Source: Sediminibacterium soli
GTDB lineage: Bacteria; Bacteroidota; Bacteroidia; Chitinophagales; Chitinophagaceae
NCBI RefSeq assembly: GCF_009939225.1
Contig: NZ_JAACJR010000008.1
Span: forward strand, 803,107-867,106
Direction: 5' to 3'
DNA length: 64,000 nucleotides
Positions 40,799 through 48,989 of this stretch are shown here, in pieces. The first letter of the stretch is position 1; each line of letters begins with the position of its first letter. The notes below the pieces were generated by a model. The model made no database searches. It was not told where the DNA came from and saw only the letters and a program-made list of their open reading frames with translations. The position numbers were made by a program, and so were the translations under genes.

Positions 40799-41479
40799 TT
40801 ATCGCGTTGGCTCCTGCAGAATATCGATGAATTCCGCGCTTGCCGCTTCCATTTTATTGGCAGTCTTGTCGATCTGCGTGGTCAGCGCATTATGCCCGAT
40901 ATAGGCCAGCAGACCGATGATCAGACCTGTACCGGATGTAATCATTTTTACATAGATACCTCCGGCGATATCGTTCAGCGTAAACTGGCCCGAGCTGGCG
41001 ATACCATAGAACAGCTGGATCATACCGATGATGGTTCCCAAAAAACCGAACATCGGTGCAATACCGGCGATCAGGGAGAGAATGGAGAGGTTGCGTTCCA
41101 TATTGTACATCTCCAGCTTACCTACATTCTCCATGCTTTTTTCGATGGCATCGATCGGCTTGCCGATACGCTGAAGACCTTTGTCGATCATCCGGCCAAC
41201 CGGGTTATTGGTATTCCTGGCCAGGTTACGGGCCGCGCTTACATTACCGCTGAGGATATTGTCGCGGATGATGTTCATGAAATTGCCTTCTATCCTGGAT
41301 GCCCTGCGGATAGCCAGCAGCCTTTCGATAAAGACAAATATGGCGATGACCAGCAAAAGATACAGCGGATACATGATCCAGCCGCCCTTTTCGAGTAAAG
41401 ACCATAAGGAAATTTTCTCGGGGGCGGGCAAAACAGCCGTTGCTTTTTGCAGGGTATCGATCTGCAGCAATTGAAACAT
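40799..41479 (-). CDS. exbB: ExbB/TolQ/MotA-family proton channel protein
   Basis: The 226-residue protein has the three-helix layout of ExbB: TM1 (IMYPLYLLLVIAIFVFIERL, 35-54), a cytoplasmic loop rich in charged helices (MENVGKLEMYNMERNL), then TM2-TM3 with LIAGIAPMFGFLGTIIGMI and GGIYVKMITSGTGLIIGL. The Thr-Gly pair in TM3 is the conserved proton-channel region. It starts the exbB-small gene-exbD transcript. Confidence 0.93.
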   Translation of the reverse strand: MFQLLQIDTLQKATAVLPAPEKISLWSLLEKGGWIMYPLYLLLVIAIFVFIERLLAIRRASRIEGNFMNIIRDNILSGNVSAARNLARNTNNPVGRMIDKGLQRIGKPIDAIEKSMENVGKLEMYNMERNLSILSLIAGIAPMFGFLGTIIGMIQLFYGIASSGQFTLNDIAGGIYVKMITSGTGLIIGLLAYIGHNALTTQIDKTANKMEAASAEFIDILQEPTR

Positions 41480-41801
41480 CTCTGTGATTTTGGGTTACGC
41501 TAAAGTTAGATGCTTCTACAAAAGAACAGCCGGACTGTTAATAAAAATGTTATCAGGGGTATTTTTAGGAAAGCTTTTGCACATCGCCCCCTCTCATGAG
41601 GCGTCAAACCCAACCACAAGCCCAAAAACCATACCTTGCGCGTCGATTCTCATGTCTCACGTCTCACGTCTCACGTCTCACGTCTCACGTCTCACGTCTC
41701 ACGTCTCACGTCTCACGTCTCACGTCTCACGTCTCACGTCTCACGTCTCACGTCTCACGTCTCACGTCTCACGTCTCACGTCAACTCACGATTCGACCTT
41801 C
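41480..41801. other. 322-bp non-coding region holding a heptamer array
   Basis: Apart from the (GTCTCAC) array at 41654-41782 I see no gene, promoter or terminator here. An open + frame that runs through the array is an artefact of its period. Confidence 0.7.
41654..41782. repeat. (GTCTCAC) tandem array, 18 copies
   Basis: From 41654, the 7-bp unit GTCTCAC repeats without interruption for 18 copies to 41779, plus a final GTC. It is perfect in every copy. It lies between the slipin stop (41802) and the exbB start (41479) on the - strand, where it reads as GTGAGAC repeats. Confidence 0.97.
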
Positions 41802-42737
41802 TCACCCCTGAAGCTTCTGCTCCTTCATCCTCACCATCGCCATGATCTGGCGCATATTGTTTTCCATGCCTTCGGGACTTCCGTCGAGGAAAATCACATT
41901 GCCTTTGCCTACCTCGGCAAAATTCTTGATGGCTTCGGTCCACATACTGAAGAGGATCACATTGGTATCGAGGTTGGCCTGTTTCATCTGTTCTGCCGCC
42001 TGCGTCATACCCTTGGCCACTTCCTCGCGGAACAGGGCCACACCCTGGCCACGCAGTCTTGCGGCTTCTTTTTCCGCATTGGCGGAGATCATAATGGCAT
42101 TACCCTCCGCTTCGGCCGCTTTTGTTTTGGTGATCAGCAATGCCTGTCCCTCGTTCTCCGCAGCCGCTTTCAGGTTATTGCTTGCCACCACTTTGCTCAT
42201 GCTGTCCATGATGGCCTGGTCGAAGGTGATATCGTTGATCTGGAGATCCTGCAGGTGGTAGCCCCAGCTTTCGAGCGACTGGTCTATCTGGTCCTTTACA
42301 AACTCAACGATCTCCCGGCGCAGCACCAGTATTTCGGCCTGTTTCTTTGTGGCCACAAATCCCCTGATACTGCCTTCCACGGTGCGCACCAGCGCCTGCA
42401 TCAGGTCGCGGTCGCTGATGAATTTAAATGCCACGTTTTTTATCGTCTGCTCTTCCTGGTTAAGCACCGAATACAGCAGCATGCTCTTGAAATAGACATT
42501 GGCCTGGTCGAGTGTAACGGCCTGGAATTCGAGCTCAACGGAACGGTTCTGTATGCTGATGGTTTTATACACCCTTTCAACAAACGGTATCTTGAAATTA
42601 AGACCGGGGTGAAGGATGCGCCGGTATTTTCCAAACATGGTCACAACGGCAATGGTACCCTGGCTAACGGTTACCAGTCCTGTCAGGACAATGATAAGCA
42701 GCAGCAGCACCCACCAGAATTGTACTAAGAAGTTCAT
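41802..42737 (-). CDS. SPFH/Band 7 (slipin/QmcA-like) membrane protein
   Basis: The 311-residue protein has an N-terminal membrane helix ([18 protein letters not shown]), an SPFH domain ([38 protein letters not shown]) and a helical coiled-coil C-terminal part rich in Ala-Glu ([21 protein letters not shown]). This matches stomatin/slipin/QmcA proteins, which oligomerise at membranes, often with an NfeD protease partner; no nfeD gene is adjacent. Start at 42737 is fixed by the membrane segment. Confidence 0.9.
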   Translation of the reverse strand: MNFLVQFWWVLLLLIIVLTGLVTVSQGTIAVVTMFGKYRRILHPGLNFKIPFVERVYKTISIQNRSVELEFQAVTLDQANVYFKSMLLYSVLNQEEQTIKNVAFKFISDRDLMQALVRTVEGSIRGFVATKKQAEILVLRREIVEFVKDQIDQSLESWGYHLQDLQINDITFDQAIMDSMSKVVASNNLKAAAENEGQALLITKTKAAEAEGNAIMISANAEKEAARLRGQGVALFREEVAKGMTQAAEQMKQANLDTNVILFSMWTEAIKNFAEVGKGNVIFLDGSPEGMENNMRQIMAMVRMKEQKLQG

Positions 42738-42812
42738 GGCATTTATTTTTAGTAAGATACTATGTTAGTAGCAGAGTTTACCTATTTCTTACAGCCTGTG
42801 CGGGCAGGTGGG

Positions 42813-44534
42813 CTACAAATTTTTCCGGAGGGCTAAGGTCTTATCTTCCACCGCCTTCTGCGCTGCTTCGATGGCTTTTTTGACCCTTGCCGAATTACCG
42901 CCTGGCTGCAGGTTGTCCATTTTACCCAACGCATCGCGGTAATAATTGCCCCATACCTCCAGTATATGCGTTTCCGTTTCTTTGCTGCCAGCTTTTGCAA
43001 TGGCTTCGCGACTGAGTGCGTATTCCGCTCTGAGCCGTCTGAATGCGGTCTGTTTGCATTCTTCCACAAGGAACAGCGCCGTTTTTTCATTGAGCGACAC
43101 CAGTGTCATCGCCGATACCAGGGCCGATACACCCACGTTTTTCATCTCCCGGGCAGATACGTTTTCGAGTCTGTCTGCATCGGTATGATAAAACACATCG
43201 GTAAAGTGCCACATCAGCAGGCCGGGCAGTTTTGCATCGAGAAAGGGGGTATGGTCCGAGCCGCCTTCGAACGGGTTGGTGTGCACCACCCAGCCATTTG
43301 TCTTTGCCTGGTCCAGACAGCGGTTAAGGATATAATCGTTGAAATAATGCGGTGTAATGGCCGATTCCGGTAATGCGCTGCCGCCCCATTCAGTATGTTT
43401 TTCGTCGCCTCTTGTCCATACGGCAGAAGGATCCGGCATTTTTTCGATCAGGAAGGTGCCGCCGGTTTTCCTCGTGTCCTCGCCTACCATATCCAGACTC
43501 ATTCCCCACTGGATGTTCTTTGCACGCTCCCTGTCTTCGGTAACATATCTCCTCGTAGAAACAATTTCATCGCCCCAGATAAAGCTGATGCTGCGCTGCG
43601 GCGAAAATTTTTTCTGCCTGACCAATTGCGCGGTTACCCTGGCCATCTCGGCAAGTGTTCCCACACCGGTGGCATTGTCGTTTGCGCCGGGTTCCTGCAC
43701 ATGCGCAGAAAAAACAAAACGCTGCTCGGGCGCCCTGTTCCCTTTTACATCCGCAATGATCGTCAGCTCCTCCGATGTATACCTGTTGGCCAGGGTTTTG
43801 ATCCGAAGCCGGACCTTTCCTTTCGACAACGCCTGCTTCAGCCTGTCCTTTGCGTAGGTCGATAACAGAATGCCAAATGTTTTGCCGGCAGTATCCGGAT
43901 TCTGTATCGATGAAAATTGTATCGAATGGATATGTTTCTGCGGCTGTGTGTACGGCGGCAGGGCATACCCGAGGGCGCCCAGCGCCCCTTTTGTCATGGC
44001 ATTGCGGTAAACGGTTGAAACGGGCTGTTCCGCAAAAAAGAATTTCCCTTTCAGGTCAAGCTGGTCCAATACTTCCTTGCCTGTTTTTTCGGCGTACACC
44101 AGCTCCGCTTCAATGCCTTCCGCAGGCGTGCTGCCCGAGTTAATGGCCAGCATATTTCGGTTGGTCTGAAAAAGCAGCAGGGGTACCGGATCGCCTACGA
44201 TCTCCACCCATGCATCAACAGGCTCCCAGGTGGGCCTGGACATGGGGCGTTTTTCGATGCGGTAGGTAAGCCGGTCTTCCGGCGCAGCATTTTTTTCGTT
44301 GGTATAGCCTGCGTTTTTGAGGATCTCCTCCACATACCCTATGCTCTCGTTAAACCCTTTGTTGCCGGCAATACGCCAGCGTTGTTCTACAAAAGCAACG
44401 GTTTTGTAGGCATTGTTCTCATTGAAAGCCGTACGCACATTGGCGTAGTATTTTTTTAGCAAGGGATCCGCCTGTGCCGCAGCGCACAGAGAAACCGCTG
44501 CAAATGCGATCAACGCGAGTTGTTTTGTGAACAT
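42813..44534 (-). CDS. M28-family secreted metallopeptidase
   Basis: The 573-residue product has a signal peptide (ALIAFAAVSLCAAAQA). The zinc peptidase domain starts near residue 265: HVQEPGANDNATGVG gives the first His and Asp, WGDEIVST the Glu acid/base, and GMSLDMVGED, GSDHTPFLD the next ligands. A PA-like insert seems present before it (about 130-230). Family members are aminopeptidases or carboxypeptidases in the periplasm. It follows the pepT gene by 32 bp, so two peptidases are together. Confidence 0.9.
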   Translation of the reverse strand: MFTKQLALIAFAAVSLCAAAQADPLLKKYYANVRTAFNENNAYKTVAFVEQRWRIAGNKGFNESIGYVEEILKNAGYTNEKNAAPEDRLTYRIEKRPMSRPTWEPVDAWVEIVGDPVPLLLFQTNRNMLAINSGSTPAEGIEAELVYAEKTGKEVLDQLDLKGKFFFAEQPVSTVYRNAMTKGALGALGYALPPYTQPQKHIHSIQFSSIQNPDTAGKTFGILLSTYAKDRLKQALSKGKVRLRIKTLANRYTSEELTIIADVKGNRAPEQRFVFSAHVQEPGANDNATGVGTLAEMARVTAQLVRQKKFSPQRSISFIWGDEIVSTRRYVTEDRERAKNIQWGMSLDMVGEDTRKTGGTFLIEKMPDPSAVWTRGDEKHTEWGGSALPESAITPHYFNDYILNRCLDQAKTNGWVVHTNPFEGGSDHTPFLDAKLPGLLMWHFTDVFYHTDADRLENVSAREMKNVGVSALVSAMTLVSLNEKTALFLVEECKQTAFRRLRAEYALSREAIAKAGSKETETHILEVWGNYYRDALGKMDNLQPGGNSARVKKAIEAAQKAVEDKTLALRKNL

Positions 44535-44566
44535 GCTTTTGTTTTTTTATCGCCGGATAACTTATT

Positions 44567-45808
44567 TTATGCAGTTCTTTCCTCCCAAACCTGCACCAGT
44601 TCCACCAGTGTATCCACCGCCTTCTGCATATCGGATACACCTATCCACTCGTGTTTGCTGTGTATATTCTGCATACCTGTAAAAATATTGGGACAGGGCA
44701 GTCCCATAAAACTCAGCCGGCTGCCATCGGTGCCGCCGCGTATCGGCTCTTTGGTAACAGTAAGTCCGGCGCGGCGATACGCTTCTGCTGCACAGGCAGC
44801 CACATCAGGGTGTTGATCAAGCACCTCTTTCATGTTGCGGTATTGTTCCACCACTTCAAATTCCATTCTTGCTTTGGGGTAATTGGCCACCACCTGTGTT
44901 GCCAGTTGGCGCAGCCTGGTTTCATAAACAGCCAGTTTAGCGGTATCAAAATCGCGGACGATGAATTCCAGTTCGGCTTTTTCGGCCAGACCGTTTATTC
45001 TTACCGGATGCACAAAACCCTCCCTTCCTTCTGTCGTTTCAGGACTCCATTCTTCTGTTGGCAACGCTGCCAGTATTTCGCCGGCGATCTTCATCGCGTT
45101 CACCAGCTTGTTTTTTGCATACCCAGGGTGCGCAATCACTCCGTGAATGGTGATCGTAACGCCGTCGGCGCTGAAGGTTTCGTCTTCAAAACTGCCCCGT
45201 TCTCCGCCGTCGAGCGTATAACCAAAAGCTGCGCCCAGCTGCTGCATATCCAGTTTGGCAGTGCCTTTGCCCACTTCCTCATCGGGTGTGAACAGCAAAC
45301 GGATAGCACCGTGCCTGATCTCGGGGTGCTGCACCAGGTAGGTGGCCATATCCATGATGATGGCAACGCCGGCTTTGTCGTCGGCGCCCAGTAATGTCAG
45401 TCCGCTGGCCGTAATGATGTCCTTACCGATCTGGGTCTTCAGATACGGGTATTCGTTCACGCTGATCACCTGCGCCGGATCGTCGGGGAGGATGATATCG
45501 CTGCCGTTGTATTGCGTATGCAGAATGGGTTTTACCTGGTTGCCGCTGCAGTCGGGGGCTGTGTCGATATGGCTGCAGAAGCAAATAACAGGCACCTGTT
45601 TTGTGGTATTGGAAGGGATCGTTGCATATACATACCCAAAAGCATCCGCCTGCGCATCCGTTATGCCCATGGCCACCAGTTCCGCTGCCAGCAATACCGA
45701 CAGTTGTTTCTGCTTTTCCGTACTTGGAAAAGTATCGCTCTGGGGATCACTCTGGGTGTCTATCTGCACATAACGCATGAACCTGTCTGCAACGGTATAC
45801 TGTTTCAT
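44567..45808 (-). CDS. pepT: Peptidase T (tripeptide aminopeptidase)
   Basis: The ATG at 45808 gives 413 residues, the usual PepT length; the upstream extension is not family-like. Metal and catalytic motifs of M20 peptidases are seen: SHIDTAPDCSG, GADDKAGVAIIMD, PDEEVGKG with the catalytic Glu, and the end segment GGTDGSRLSFMGLPCPNIF. PepT removes N-terminal residues from tripeptides in the cytoplasm. It lies on the same strand as the M28 gene. Confidence 0.95.
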   Translation of the reverse strand: MKQYTVADRFMRYVQIDTQSDPQSDTFPSTEKQKQLSVLLAAELVAMGITDAQADAFGYVYATIPSNTTKQVPVICFCSHIDTAPDCSGNQVKPILHTQYNGSDIILPDDPAQVISVNEYPYLKTQIGKDIITASGLTLLGADDKAGVAIIMDMATYLVQHPEIRHGAIRLLFTPDEEVGKGTAKLDMQQLGAAFGYTLDGGERGSFEDETFSADGVTITIHGVIAHPGYAKNKLVNAMKIAGEILAALPTEEWSPETTEGREGFVHPVRINGLAEKAELEFIVRDFDTAKLAVYETRLRQLATQVVANYPKARMEFEVVEQYRNMKEVLDQHPDVAACAAEAYRRAGLTVTKEPIRGGTDGSRLSFMGLPCPNIFTGMQNIHSKHEWIGVSDMQKAVDTLVELVQVWEERTA

Positions 45809-45937
45809 AACTGTTTCATTCTCCTGCCAAAGTTTCAAAAAGGAACCAATATTCCCCGATCCTGCACCGTCTTTTTTCCAACAACTATTGCAAAAGCAGC
45901 GGAGGGGTATTATTTTGTTGCAAACAAAACCCTTCTT

Positions 45938-46486
45938 ATGAAGAAAATCATCGTAGGAGCGCTGGTAGGCGGATTGCTGATCTTTATCTGGCAATTCCTG
46001 TCCTGGACCGTGCTCGATCTCCACCGTCCTGCCATGGAGCATACCACCAAGCAGGACACCCTGCTCAGTGTACTCAGCAGTAATCTCACCGAAGGCGGTT
46101 ACCTGCTACCCAATCTTCCCAAGGGCGCCAGTATGGAAGAACACGAGAAACTGGGAACAGCGATGTCGGGAAAACCCTGGGCCATGATCCAGTACCATGC
46201 TTCGTTTCAGAATATGAGCGACATGTACATGAATATGACCCGGAGCCTGCTGTCGAGTATGGTAATGATCGCACTGCTTTGCTGGATACTGGCCAGATGG
46301 GAGAAGAAAAATTTCGGGAGCATTTTGCTCGCCAGCCTGTTCACGGGGCTGATCGTATTCATCAATGCGCCCTATAGCCAGCATATCTGGTACCATTCCT
46401 TCGATATCCGTGCACATTTGATCGATGCCATTGCGGCCTGGGGACTTACGGGAATCTGGCTGGGATGGTGGATGAAGAGAGCGTAA
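45938..46486 (+). CDS. Membrane protein of unknown function
   Basis: The ATG at 45938 gives 182 residues with an N-terminal membrane helix (IIVGALVGGLLIFIWQFLSW), a periplasmic loop (about 25-105) and two or three C-terminal helices (LLSSMVMIALLCWILARW, ILLASLFTGLIVFI, LIDAIAAWGLTGIWLGWW). I do not recognise a named family, though the architecture is common among short Bacteroidota inner-membrane proteins. It is divergent from pepT and ends at a long A/T-rich hairpin. Confidence 0.75.
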   Translation: MKKIIVGALVGGLLIFIWQFLSWTVLDLHRPAMEHTTKQDTLLSVLSSNLTEGGYLLPNLPKGASMEEHEKLGTAMSGKPWAMIQYHASFQNMSDMYMNMTRSLLSSMVMIALLCWILARWEKKNFGSILLASLFTGLIVFINAPYSQHIWYHSFDIRAHLIDAIAAWGLTGIWLGWWMKRA

Positions 46487-46487
46487 T

Positions 46488-46575
46488 AAGTAAAAAAATC
46501 AAAAGTCAAAAATCAAAAGAAGGATGGCCATAATGCTTTCCTTTTTTTGATTTTTGACTTTTTACTTTTTACTTA
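46488..46575. repeat. GTCAAAAATCAAAAG-word hairpin between convergent genes
   Basis: The arm 46501-46524 pairs over 24 bp with 46539-46562, with one G-T wobble and a 14-nt loop. Both arms extend outwards as AAGTAAAAA and TTTTTACTT words. It sits between convergent genes (46486 and 46578), and T-runs on both strands make it a plausible bidirectional terminator. Confidence 0.85.
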
Positions 46576-46577
46576 GT

Positions 46578-47030
46578 TTATGGTGTGATGATCAGCGATT
46601 TTCCTTTGATATCGACCAGTTCGAGATCAAAAGTGAGGTCTTCGCCTGCCAGGGGATGATTGGCGTCGAGTATCACCGTTTCGTCCTGCACTTCTACGAT
46701 CACTACGGGAAAATTCTGTCCTGAGCCATTGCTCATATTGAGCTGCATGCCAACCTCGGGTACCATATCTTCGGGAAAACGGTCGCGCGGGAATTCCATG
46801 ATCATTTCATCATTCTTGGGGCCATAGGCTTCATCGGCAGGGATGGTGACGGTCTTTTTCTCACCCACGGTCATACCGGTAACGCCGTCGTCGAAGCCGG
46901 GTATAACCATTCCGGAACCCACTTCAAATTCCAGCGGCTCGCGGCCGTCTGAAGAATCGAAAGTAGTGCCGTCGGTCAGGCGTCCGTGATAATGTACTTT
47001 TACCGTATCGCCTTTTTTTACTTGTTGCAT
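46578..47030 (-). CDS. FKBP-type peptidyl-prolyl isomerase, SlyD-like
   Basis: The ATG at 47030 gives 150 residues. The FKBP domain is split around an insert as in SlyD: VKVHYHGRLTDGTTFDSS and GSGMVIPGFDDGVTGM, then an insert-in-flap region (about 65-120, PKNDEMIMEFPRDRFP) and LDANHPLAGEDLTFDLELV closing the FKBP. It is a cytosolic folding catalyst. A His-rich nickel tail, found in E. coli SlyD, is absent. Confidence 0.92.
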   Translation of the reverse strand: MQQVKKGDTVKVHYHGRLTDGTTFDSSDGREPLEFEVGSGMVIPGFDDGVTGMTVGEKKTVTIPADEAYGPKNDEMIMEFPRDRFPEDMVPEVGMQLNMSNGSGQNFPVVIVEVQDETVILDANHPLAGEDLTFDLELVDIKGKSLIITP

Positions 47031-47288
47031 ATATTGGTTTTGAATTGAAACAATCGGGCCGCTAACGCCTTTTCCCACGAAGTCTGTAAAAGAAAAAGAG
47101 TGTCGGAGGTATTAAAGGGCCAAAAGTAAGGCTATAAATCAAGAGCCGGCGCCCTATTTTCAGCTAACTTACCCACACCACGGCTATCCAAAAAAACTGT
47201 GCCCGGCGATAGGTATGGCAGGATCGGTTACCCATCCGGCTGTTTTTTGAATAGTTGAATCGCATCACCGATCTCGCCCTCCTTCAAT

Positions 47289-47296
47289 TACCTTTG
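47289..47296 (+). promoter_or_regulatory. -7 promoter box for fmt
   Basis: TACCTTTG is a full match to TAnnTTTG and lies only 4 bp before the ATG at 47301, so the mRNA would be nearly leaderless. No correctly spaced -33 box. Confidence 0.4.
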
Positions 47297-47300
47297 CCGC

Positions 47301-48254
47301 ATGATTTATCCCAGGATCGTTTTTATGGGTACGCCTGAATTTGCCGTGGCTTCGCTGGATGCCCTGGTGCAGGCAGGATTCCCTGTGGTGGGTGTGGTTA
47401 CTGCGCCCGATAAACCGGCAGGACGCGGGATGAAACTTACAGAGAGCGCTGTGAAGAAATATGCGCTGGAAAAAGGATTGCCTACACTTCAACCTGAAAA
47501 ATTAAAATCGCCTGTTTTTCTTGCCGAACTGGCGGAACTGAAAGCAGACCTGCAGATCGTGGTGGCATTCCGTATGCTTCCCGAGCTGGTCTGGAGCATG
47601 CCTCCGATGGGAACCGTAAACCTTCACGGCTCGCTGTTACCGCAATACCGCGGCGCAGCGCCGATACACTGGGCAGTGATCAACGGGGAAAAAGAAACCG
47701 GCGTAACCACTTTTCAATTGCGGCACGAGATCGATACAGGCAATATACTGCTGCAGGAAAGTTTTCCGATAGGAGCCGATGAAACCACCGGCGAGGTGCA
47801 CGACAGAATGAAAACGATCGGCGCCGCATTGCTGGTGAGAACCGTTAAAGGACTGGCATCAGGAACCTTAGGCGGAAAAGAACAGGATTCGGTTGCCACA
47901 GATGCCGCCACCCTCAAACATGCACCGAAACTGTTTACCGAAACCTGCGAAATACACTGGGAGAATACCGCAGACAGCATCCATAACCTGGTACGGGGCC
48001 TATCTCCTTTTCCCGGCGCATTTACAAAACTCGACGGAAAGACATTGAAGATATTCAGAAGCAGCAAGGAAAAAGCAACTCCTGCATCCCAACCCGGCAT
48101 ACCCTTCTCCGACGGCAGGAGCTTTCTCAAATTCTCCTGCGCCGATGGCTATATACAGGTTCTCGATCTGCAGCTGGAAGGAAAAAAACGTATGCCGGTG
48201 GGTGATTTTTTAAGAGGCTATAAGTTAGGTGAACCGGGGGGAGAAGGTCTGTAG
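47301..48254 (+). CDS. fmt: Methionyl-tRNA formyltransferase
   Basis: Fmt formylates initiator Met-tRNA with 10-formyl-THF. The 317-residue protein has the FMGTPEFAVASLDAL start, the folate-site motif NLHGSLLPQYRGAAPIHWA with catalytic residues, and a C-terminal OB-like domain (IHNLVRGLSPFPGAFTKL, YIQVLDLQLEGKKRM). The length is normal. Its stop codon lies inside a hairpin (48246-48284) that also closes the convergent rhodanese gene. Confidence 0.96.
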   Translation: MIYPRIVFMGTPEFAVASLDALVQAGFPVVGVVTAPDKPAGRGMKLTESAVKKYALEKGLPTLQPEKLKSPVFLAELAELKADLQIVVAFRMLPELVWSMPPMGTVNLHGSLLPQYRGAAPIHWAVINGEKETGVTTFQLRHEIDTGNILLQESFPIGADETTGEVHDRMKTIGAALLVRTVKGLASGTLGGKEQDSVATDAATLKHAPKLFTETCEIHWENTADSIHNLVRGLSPFPGAFTKLDGKTLKIFRSSKEKATPASQPGIPFSDGRSFLKFSCADGYIQVLDLQLEGKKRMPVGDFLRGYKLGEPGGEGL

Positions 48255-48284
48255 TTTGTATCTATTAACCACAGACTATAAACC
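48246..48284. repeat. GTCTGTAGTTTGT-word hairpin spanning the fmt stop codon
   Basis: GGTCTGTAGTTTGT (48246-48259) pairs with ACAGACTATAAACC (48271-48284): 14 bp with one mismatch and two G-T wobbles. The left arm includes the fmt TAG stop; the right arm ends 4 bp before the 3' end of the convergent gene. Confidence 0.7.
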
Positions 48285-48288
48285 ATCC

Positions 48289-48978
48289 CTATTTACCCAC
48301 CTGTTTGCGCAATTCTTCGATGGTTACCAGTCCCTGCTTTCTCCATGTTTCCCGGCCGTTTTTATAGACGATGAAGGTGGGGATGCCTTCCACTTTTTCG
48401 GCGTTCATGATATCGATATCGATGCCTGCTTCTACCTGTAACAGCAACAGTTTGGGTGTTTCGTTCAGTAACTGCCTGATCACCGGTTCCATTTTGCGGC
48501 AGGGCGGGCACCATGGAGCACCCACATCCACCAGTACCAGCGAGGAAGATTTGATTTTTGCCTGGTAGCTGTCGAGTGTAAAAAGAGATTTCGTGCCCTC
48601 TTCCCGAACGGCTACGGGCTTGCCCGATTTCCGCCAGGCGATCATGCCGCCTTCCATATTGCTTACGTCTTTGAATCCCTGCTGCTGCAGCCATTTGGCC
48701 GCTTCCGCGCTGCGCATACCCGACGCACAAAACACAAGCAGGGGTTTGTTTTTATCCAGGTAACCGGTCCTGTCTGAAAACTCTTTGCTGTTGAGCCAGT
48801 CGGCCTGCAAAGCGGTTTCCAGAGAACCGGTCTGGTATTCCTTTATCGTTCTTACATCGAGCAGCTGCACATTTCCCGATTGCATTTTTTTCTCGAACTG
48901 TGCGGGCAGCAATGATTGCTGTGCGCTGCTGAAAAACACGGCGAAGAAACAAAACAGCAGAAAAAAAATCTTTTGCAT
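48289..48978 (-). CDS. Periplasmic rhodanese-thioredoxin fusion
   Basis: The 229-residue product has a signal peptide (CFFAVFFSSAQ). The N-terminal part is a rhodanese-like domain with active C84 in LLVFCASGMRSAEAAKWL; the C-terminal part is a thioredoxin-like domain with C157-P-P-C160 (GAPWCPPCRKM) and the cis-Pro segment EGIPTFIVYKNG. Such a fusion can transfer sulfur or reduce disulfides in the periplasm; the exact role is unknown. It is convergent with fmt; the LysM gene lies 11 bp upstream on the same strand. Confidence 0.88.
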   Translation of the reverse strand: MQKIFFLLFCFFAVFFSSAQQSLLPAQFEKKMQSGNVQLLDVRTIKEYQTGSLETALQADWLNSKEFSDRTGYLDKNKPLLVFCASGMRSAEAAKWLQQQGFKDVSNMEGGMIAWRKSGKPVAVREEGTKSLFTLDSYQAKIKSSSLVLVDVGAPWCPPCRKMEPVIRQLLNETPKLLLLQVEAGIDIDIMNAEKVEGIPTFIVYKNGRETWRKQGLVTIEELRKQVGK

Positions 48979-48989
48979 ACCCGGAAATT

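Noticed and set aside
41654-41782. Possible CRISPR array
   Set aside because: The units are 7 bp with no spacers and no cas genes are near; it is a simple tandem repeat.
41484-42728. A 414-codon + frame with repeated SHVSRLT units
   Set aside because: The repeat comes from the 7-bp (GTCTCAC) array, which reads open in every + frame. The rest is antisense to the well-supported slipin gene.
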